Of a stretch of DNA of 11,098 nt, positions 8,236-11,098 are shown one piece after another. Location of the stretch: NCBI GenBank assembly GCA_030592625.1, contig JAUVIY010000060.1, forward strand, positions 1 through 11,098, given 5' to 3'. This DNA comes from Spirochaeta sp. GTDB lineage: Bacteria > Spirochaetota > Spirochaetia > DSM-2461. How positions within the stretch are numbered: the first letter of the stretch is position 1; the number at the start of each line of letters is the position of its first letter. The position numbers and the translations under genes are program-made. The notes beneath the pieces were generated by a model that saw nothing but the letters and a program-made list of their open reading frames with translations, was not told where the DNA came from and ran no database searches.

Positions 8236-8251
8236 GCAGGTTTGAACCTGC
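8236..8251. repeat. Palindrome next to the exbB ribosome binding site
   Basis: GCAGGTT (8236-8242) and AACCTGC (8245-8251) are perfect inverted copies around a 2-base centre. The short centre suits a protein operator; as RNA it would form a 5-bp hairpin with a 6-base loop just upstream of the Shine-Dalgarno. It superficially resembles a tRNA T-arm, but there is no tRNA around it. Confidence 0.6.
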
Positions 8252-8253
8252 AT

Positions 8254-8275
8254 GGCTCTTCCGGCGGAATGAGCC
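8254..8275. repeat. Second palindrome in the exbB leader
   Basis: GGCTCTTCCG (8254-8263) and CGGAATGAGCC (8265-8275) pair over ten positions with a single bulged T (8270) and a one-base centre. It follows the first palindrome after two bases, so exbB is preceded by two tandem dyad symmetries. A regulator binding site or an mRNA hairpin are both possible; neither can be chosen from sequence. Confidence 0.55.
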
Positions 8276-8283
8276 GCTTACGG

Positions 8284-8420
8284 AATGAATGGTATCATAC
8301 CCCAGGGCAGAGCCCTGGACGAAGTCGCCAGTGGCAACTGCTCGCAAGTTCGCTTTGCGAACCCGCTGTTTTCCTTTTCCGCGGCAGAGCCGCGGGCCGC
8401 GGGGTATTAAACCATTCTTT
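8284..8420. repeat. 137-bp hairpin-rich element with imperfect terminal inverted repeats
   Basis: The ends are inverted copies: the left end contains GAATGGT-N5-ACCCC (8287-8303) and the right end GGGGT-N5-ACCATTC (8401-8417). About 17 of 20 positions match when extended to 8284 and 8420. Between them are four perfect or near-perfect small hairpins: CCAGGGC-AGA-GCCCTGG (8302-8318); GCC-AGT-GGC with outer AGT/ACT pairing (8323-8339); GTTCGC-TTT-GCGAAC (8348-8362); and CCGCGGC-AGA-GCCGCGG (8379-8395). The layout resembles a REP/MITE-type non-coding mobile or extragenic repeat. No open frame here looks coding. Copies elsewhere in the genome would prove it; none are visible in this window. Confidence 0.55.
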
Positions 8421-8431
8421 CCCTGCACTCG

Positions 8432-8447
8432 CTCGGAAATACCCGAG
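8432..8447. repeat. Small hairpin in the exbB leader
   Basis: CTCGG (8432-8436) and CCGAG (8443-8447) form a 5-bp stem with a 6-base loop. It lies outside the 137-bp element, between that element and the predicted promoter, and would be near the 5' end of an exbB transcript. No T-run follows on either strand, so it is not a typical terminator. Confidence 0.35.
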
Positions 8448-8475
8448 GGTACTTCTCTCGCTACGATTGGGAATA

Positions 8476-8504
8476 AGTATAGCGCGTGGGATATTGAGCG
8501 TCAT
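8476..8504 (-). promoter_or_regulatory. Candidate promoter of the exbB operon
   Basis: On the minus strand, ATGACG (8499-8504; 4 of 6 to TTGACA) lies exactly 17 bases before TATACT (8476-8481; 5 of 6 to TATAAT). It begins seven bp after the stop of the upstream gene, where an operon promoter is expected. Transcription would start near 8469, giving a leader of about 245 nt that contains all the hairpins described for 8236-8447. I see no clear rho-independent terminator for the der-side transcript, so read-through into exbB is also possible. Confidence 0.5.
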
Positions 8505-8510
8505 GATCCT

Positions 8511-10061
8511 TCAGCGGGCTTCAGGAAGAGGAGAGGGCTCAAAATCCGAAGGAACGTCCACTCGAATCAAGTGAACCATCACTTCAGGAGTGAGTTCATT
8601 CCCCGAATCATCCCGTCCCAGCCGGGCATAACGCGTGGCATTACTCATGATATTGGCCGGAAAACGGGGTTTATCGACCCGCAGGGGATCCTGGAGCAGG
8701 GATTCGGACACATCACCCACATCCAGAACGGCAACCCGGAATCGGCCTCTTTCTACGCCGTTATCGAACCAGGGAGCCAGTATCGACACATGCCAGTACT
8801 GGTGCAGTGGAATCGGATCGGGATCCGATTCGGTGGGTTCGGGTAGAAACCGGGAATTCACCGCTGCCAGATAAACCGCACCCGGACGAGCGGACGCCAG
8901 CTGATAGAGGGCTGAAGCCAGATCATCCAGGTTATAACCCATATCTCTCCGGAAGGGGATTCCGATCAGTTTCCCAGTATCAAGGGCGCTCATCTCCTCG
9001 GCCGTCAGATTCCTGCCCAGCCGTGTTTCCTCAACAATCCGGGCCAGATTCCGGTTCCAATCCAGACCGAATCGAGGGTCCCGCAGAAGAGCTTCCATAT
9101 CCTTCCGGGCATCCTCACCGGAAGCCGATCGGGACTCGCTCCATGGATTCCGGTTACTCCGGAAGGTGGACTTAAGCAATACATCAATATCCAGATGTCT
9201 TGATCCGGGAGTTCCGGCCCAGGCCGAATACAATCCGTCGGCCACCCATTTCACATAACCGGAACAGTTCAGACCGGTCTGCCCTTTCTCGAGGGTTCCC
9301 CCATCGCTTGTCGCCTCGCCTATGAGAACAGAGTCACCGGACTCGATGAAAACGTTCAGGCCGGCACCATTAACCGCAGCATCTGTGACTTCTACGATGG
9401 ACTCCTCATAATACGTGAGGGCATTCACCAGTTGTTCCACCTTACGGTAACCGTAAGAATCAGGATTCGGAAAAATCACATCCCAATCGACGGAATGTTC
9501 GGTAAGGGCTGTGATTCGGGCGAAAGGTGTCAGCATCAATTCTTCAAAGGATACCGGAATGATGACGTCATCATCGAGCTGCCTGCCATAAAGATGAACG
9601 TCCAATCTGCTGCGATTGTCCCTCGTGGGAAAAATCCTGATAAAACTGTTCTCATCGTCCTGAAGAAAAATTTTAGCCTGTATATAGGAACCGGTGAGCA
9701 GATCCTTCTTGATAATCCAGGTACCCCTGCCCCAGAGAGGATATGTTTCCCACGGCTCGTTTCCACGCTGATTCCGGAAAATCAGGTACCAGTCCTGTAC
9801 GGTTTTTCTCACTTCAAACTGAACCAGACGGCCATCGGACAGCTGCCTGTTAATCTTGAAGGGTGTTTCCACCGCCGGATAGGCCTGTGCCGTAATGGCA
9901 TCGGAAAGCAGCCGGCGGGTTTCGTCGTTCTCCGGGAAAGATGAACGTTCAAGCAGGTTCCGGAAACGAACCAGATTCGCTTCATCGGCTCCTGTGCTGA
10001 GCGTTGAAATGAAAAACAGCATCAGGATAACAATAATGACGTGATATCGCGAGGAGGTCAT
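8511..10061 (-). CDS. Secreted protein with a possible NlpC/P60-like Cys/His active site
   Basis: I do not recognise a named family for this 516-residue protein. Residues 1-24 look like a Sec signal peptide (basic start, hydrophobic 8-20, possible cut after STGA); there is no lipobox cysteine. About 60-260 appears mainly beta (Trp/Tyr-rich strands such as DWYLIF and GRGTWIIKKD). Cys266, in GLNCSGYVKWV, is the only cysteine and sits in a context like the catalytic NCSG(F/Y)V of NlpC/P60 and related papain-like hydrolases. A candidate partner is His424 in YWHVSIL, which resembles the histidine strand HV.I of that fold. If correct, it could act on peptidoglycan peptides or another envelope amide bond; this is inference. 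The ATG overlaps the der stop (ATGA) after a run of seven A, with GAGGG as ribosome binding site. Coupling to der suggests cotranscription, not shared function. Confidence 0.75.
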   Translation of the reverse strand: MTSSRYHVIIVILMLFFISTLSTGADEANLVRFRNLLERSSFPENDETRRLLSDAITAQAYPAVETPFKINRQLSDGRLVQFEVRKTVQDWYLIFRNQRGNEPWETYPLWGRGTWIIKKDLLTGSYIQAKIFLQDDENSFIRIFPTRDNRSRLDVHLYGRQLDDDVIIPVSFEELMLTPFARITALTEHSVDWDVIFPNPDSYGYRKVEQLVNALTYYEESIVEVTDAAVNGAGLNVFIESGDSVLIGEATSDGGTLEKGQTGLNCSGYVKWVADGLYSAWAGTPGSRHLDIDVLLKSTFRSNRNPWSESRSASGEDARKDMEALLRDPRFGLDWNRNLARIVEETRLGRNLTAEEMSALDTGKLIGIPFRRDMGYNLDDLASALYQLASARPGAVYLAAVNSRFLPEPTESDPDPIPLHQYWHVSILAPWFDNGVERGRFRVAVLDVGDVSESLLQDPLRVDKPRFPANIMSNATRYARLGRDDSGNELTPEVMVHLIRVDVPSDFEPSPLPEAR

Positions 10062-11098
10062 TTTTTTCCCTCGCTCAATTCCATTTCCACGGGTACCAGG
10101 TTGAAGCCGAATTCACGCCGGATCTGATTGATGAGAAATCGTCTGTATGAATCCGGGAATCCGGTCTTTCGATTGACGAAAGCGACAAAACGAACCGGTT
10201 TCACCGAAACCTGGGTGACGTAACGAACTTTGAAAGGGCGCCCTTTCCTGGTAGGAGGCGGAGTCAAATCCACCCACTCGGTTACAGCCTTGTTCAGCTC
10301 AGAGGTATCCACCCGACGGCTCTGCTGATGGTCGGCCTTGAGGATGGTATCCAGCAGTTCGGGTACACCATAACCTTTCAGTGCGGATACAGGAGTGAGT
10401 GGCGCCCAGTCCAGTACGGGAAATTGAAAGCGGATCCGGTCGGTTGCCCTCTTCAGCTTCGCCCGGTCCGGTATTTTTTCATCCCACTTGTTAAGGGCCA
10501 TCACAACAGTTCTGCCTTTTTTCACCGCCTGTGCGGTAATTTTCTTATCCTGATCTGACAAACCTTCGTCCGCATCAATGAGAAGAACGGTGACATCTGC
10601 TTCGAACATGGCCTTGATTGCGCGGTTCACCGAATAATATTCGATATTCTCCGCTACCCGGGCCTTGCGTCGCATCCCCGCAGTATCGACAATCCTCAGG
10701 CGGCGGCCCTTGTGCTCAGCACTGGCGGCAACAGTATCCCGTGTTGTACCGGCAATATCGGAAACCAGGGAATACTCCTCTCCCGATAACCTGTTGGCCA
10801 GGGTTGATTTTCCGACATTCGGCTTGCCTACCAGAGCCAGGACCAATTCGGAGTCTCCCTTATCCTGCAGGTCGGATTCATCTTCTTCATCGGAAAATCC
10901 TTCAATCACCGCTTCCAGCTTTTCTCTGACGATTTCAGCCAGCCGGTCTATATTCCGACCATGAGCGGCGGAAACGGGTATGGGTTCTCCCAGGCCCGTC
11001 GAGTAAAATTCGGAAGCCTGATAATCCTTTTCGGGGATATCTGCCTTATTGACAACCAGTATGACCCGTTCCGACTTGTTACGGAGTTCATCAACCAG
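10058..11098 (-). CDS. der: GTPase Der (EngA), C-terminal 346 residues
   Basis: Der is a double-domain GTPase needed for 50S ribosome assembly. The 5' part lies beyond the right edge; the reading frame is open to base 11098. Visible from the edge are G4 (NKAD, residues 17-20) and G5 (VSAAHG, about 42-47) of the first G domain, then an acidic linker (66-84). The complete second G domain follows: G1 GKPNVGKST at 91-99, G2-region AGTTRD at 116-121, G3 DTAG at 138-141, G4 NKWD at 203-206, G5 SAL near 239. Last is the KH-like C-terminal domain (about 250-346) containing KVRYVTQVS and GFPDSYRRFLINQIRREF. The tandem G domains with KH domain separate it from Era and other single-domain GTPases. The GTG at 10907-10909 is internal (Val64), not a start. 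The last codons GGA AAA AAA TGA create a slippery-looking A run. Confidence 0.97.
   Translation of the reverse strand: MVDELRNKSERVILVVNKADIPEKDYQASEFYSTGLGEPIPVSAAHGRNIDRLAEIVREKLEAVIEGFSDEEDESDLQDKGDSELVLALVGKPNVGKSTLANRLSGEEYSLVSDIAGTTRDTVAASAEHKGRRLRIVDTAGMRRKARVAENIEYYSVNRAIKAMFEADVTVLLIDADEGLSDQDKKITAQAVKKGRTVVMALNKWDEKIPDRAKLKRATDRIRFQFPVLDWAPLTPVSALKGYGVPELLDTILKADHQQSRRVDTSELNKAVTEWVDLTPPPTRKGRPFKVRYVTQVSVKPVRFVAFVNRKTGFPDSYRRFLINQIRREFGFNLVPVEMELSEGKK

Noticed and set aside
8236..8251. GGTTCAAACC on the minus strand, which looks like a tRNA T-arm
   Set aside because: The loop is one base short with a 5-bp stem, there is no acceptor, D or anticodon arm around it, and it lies within the exbB leader.
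8329..8335. GCCACTG on the minus strand in the exbB leader, as in the cobalamin riboswitch
   Set aside because: The other conserved parts of the B12 element (the AGYCAGGAGACCTGCC-type box and the GGTG..AA..TCC segment) are absent. Here the heptamer is simply part of the small GCC-AGT-GGC hairpin.
8225..8428. 67-codon minus-strand frame in the exbB leader
   Set aside because: It coincides with the inverted-repeat element; its sequence is explained by the hairpins and it has no ribosome binding site.
8059..8846. Plus-strand open frames of 171 and 185 codons spanning the intergenic region and adjacent gene ends
   Set aside because: They run antisense through exbB or the 516-residue gene and through the hairpin element, have no ribosome binding site, and show no recognisable domain.
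10058..10909. Reading the GTG at 10907-10909 as the start of a single-domain GTPase
   Set aside because: The frame stays open upstream to the window edge and encodes the G4 and G5 motifs of the first Der G domain, so this GTG is internal.

Overview
The window looks like chromosomal core DNA of a spirochaete (Spirochaeta/Treponema-like), GC roughly in the low fifties. The strongest taxonomic clue is a 1064-residue, almost proline-free coiled-coil protein with an N-terminal membrane anchor, which matches what I recall of the spirochaete 'SpiroCoCo' family. Nearly everything is on the minus strand; only one small gene is on the plus strand. There is no sign of phage, insertion sequence, CRISPR, rRNA or tRNA.

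Reading the minus strand from the right: the window opens inside der (ribosome-assembly GTPase, 5' end missing). Der is coupled by an ATGA overlap to a secreted 516-residue protein with a possible NlpC/P60-like Cys/His pair. A 287-bp intergenic region follows. It holds a candidate promoter, a hairpin-rich element bounded by inverted repeats, and two tandem palindromes directly before the next ribosome binding site. Next comes a tightly packed run: exbB, exbD and tonB (inner-membrane energy-transduction complex), a HAD-family phosphatase, the SpiroCoCo protein, and a divergent AraC-type regulator. exbB/exbD, exbD/tonB and HAD/SpiroCoCo all overlap by 4 bp. The run ends at a bidirectional terminator, which it shares with the small convergent plus-strand gene.

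That small gene (about 90-109 residues, coiled-coil, unrecognised) is divergent from grpE-dnaK, and dnaK runs off the left edge. The shared divergent region contains a perfect 9-bp inverted repeat between the two predicted promoters. No CIRCE element is visible.

Functionally, the window groups translation/ribosome assembly (der), envelope energy transduction (exbBD-tonB), an envelope-anchored coiled-coil protein, and the DnaK chaperone system. The points most worth a second look are the inverted-repeat element in the exbB leader, the architecture of the coiled-coil protein (its C-terminal motif resembles that of the Bacillus motility protein SwrB), the putative Cys/His enzyme coupled to der, and the operator-like repeat between grpE and its divergent neighbour.
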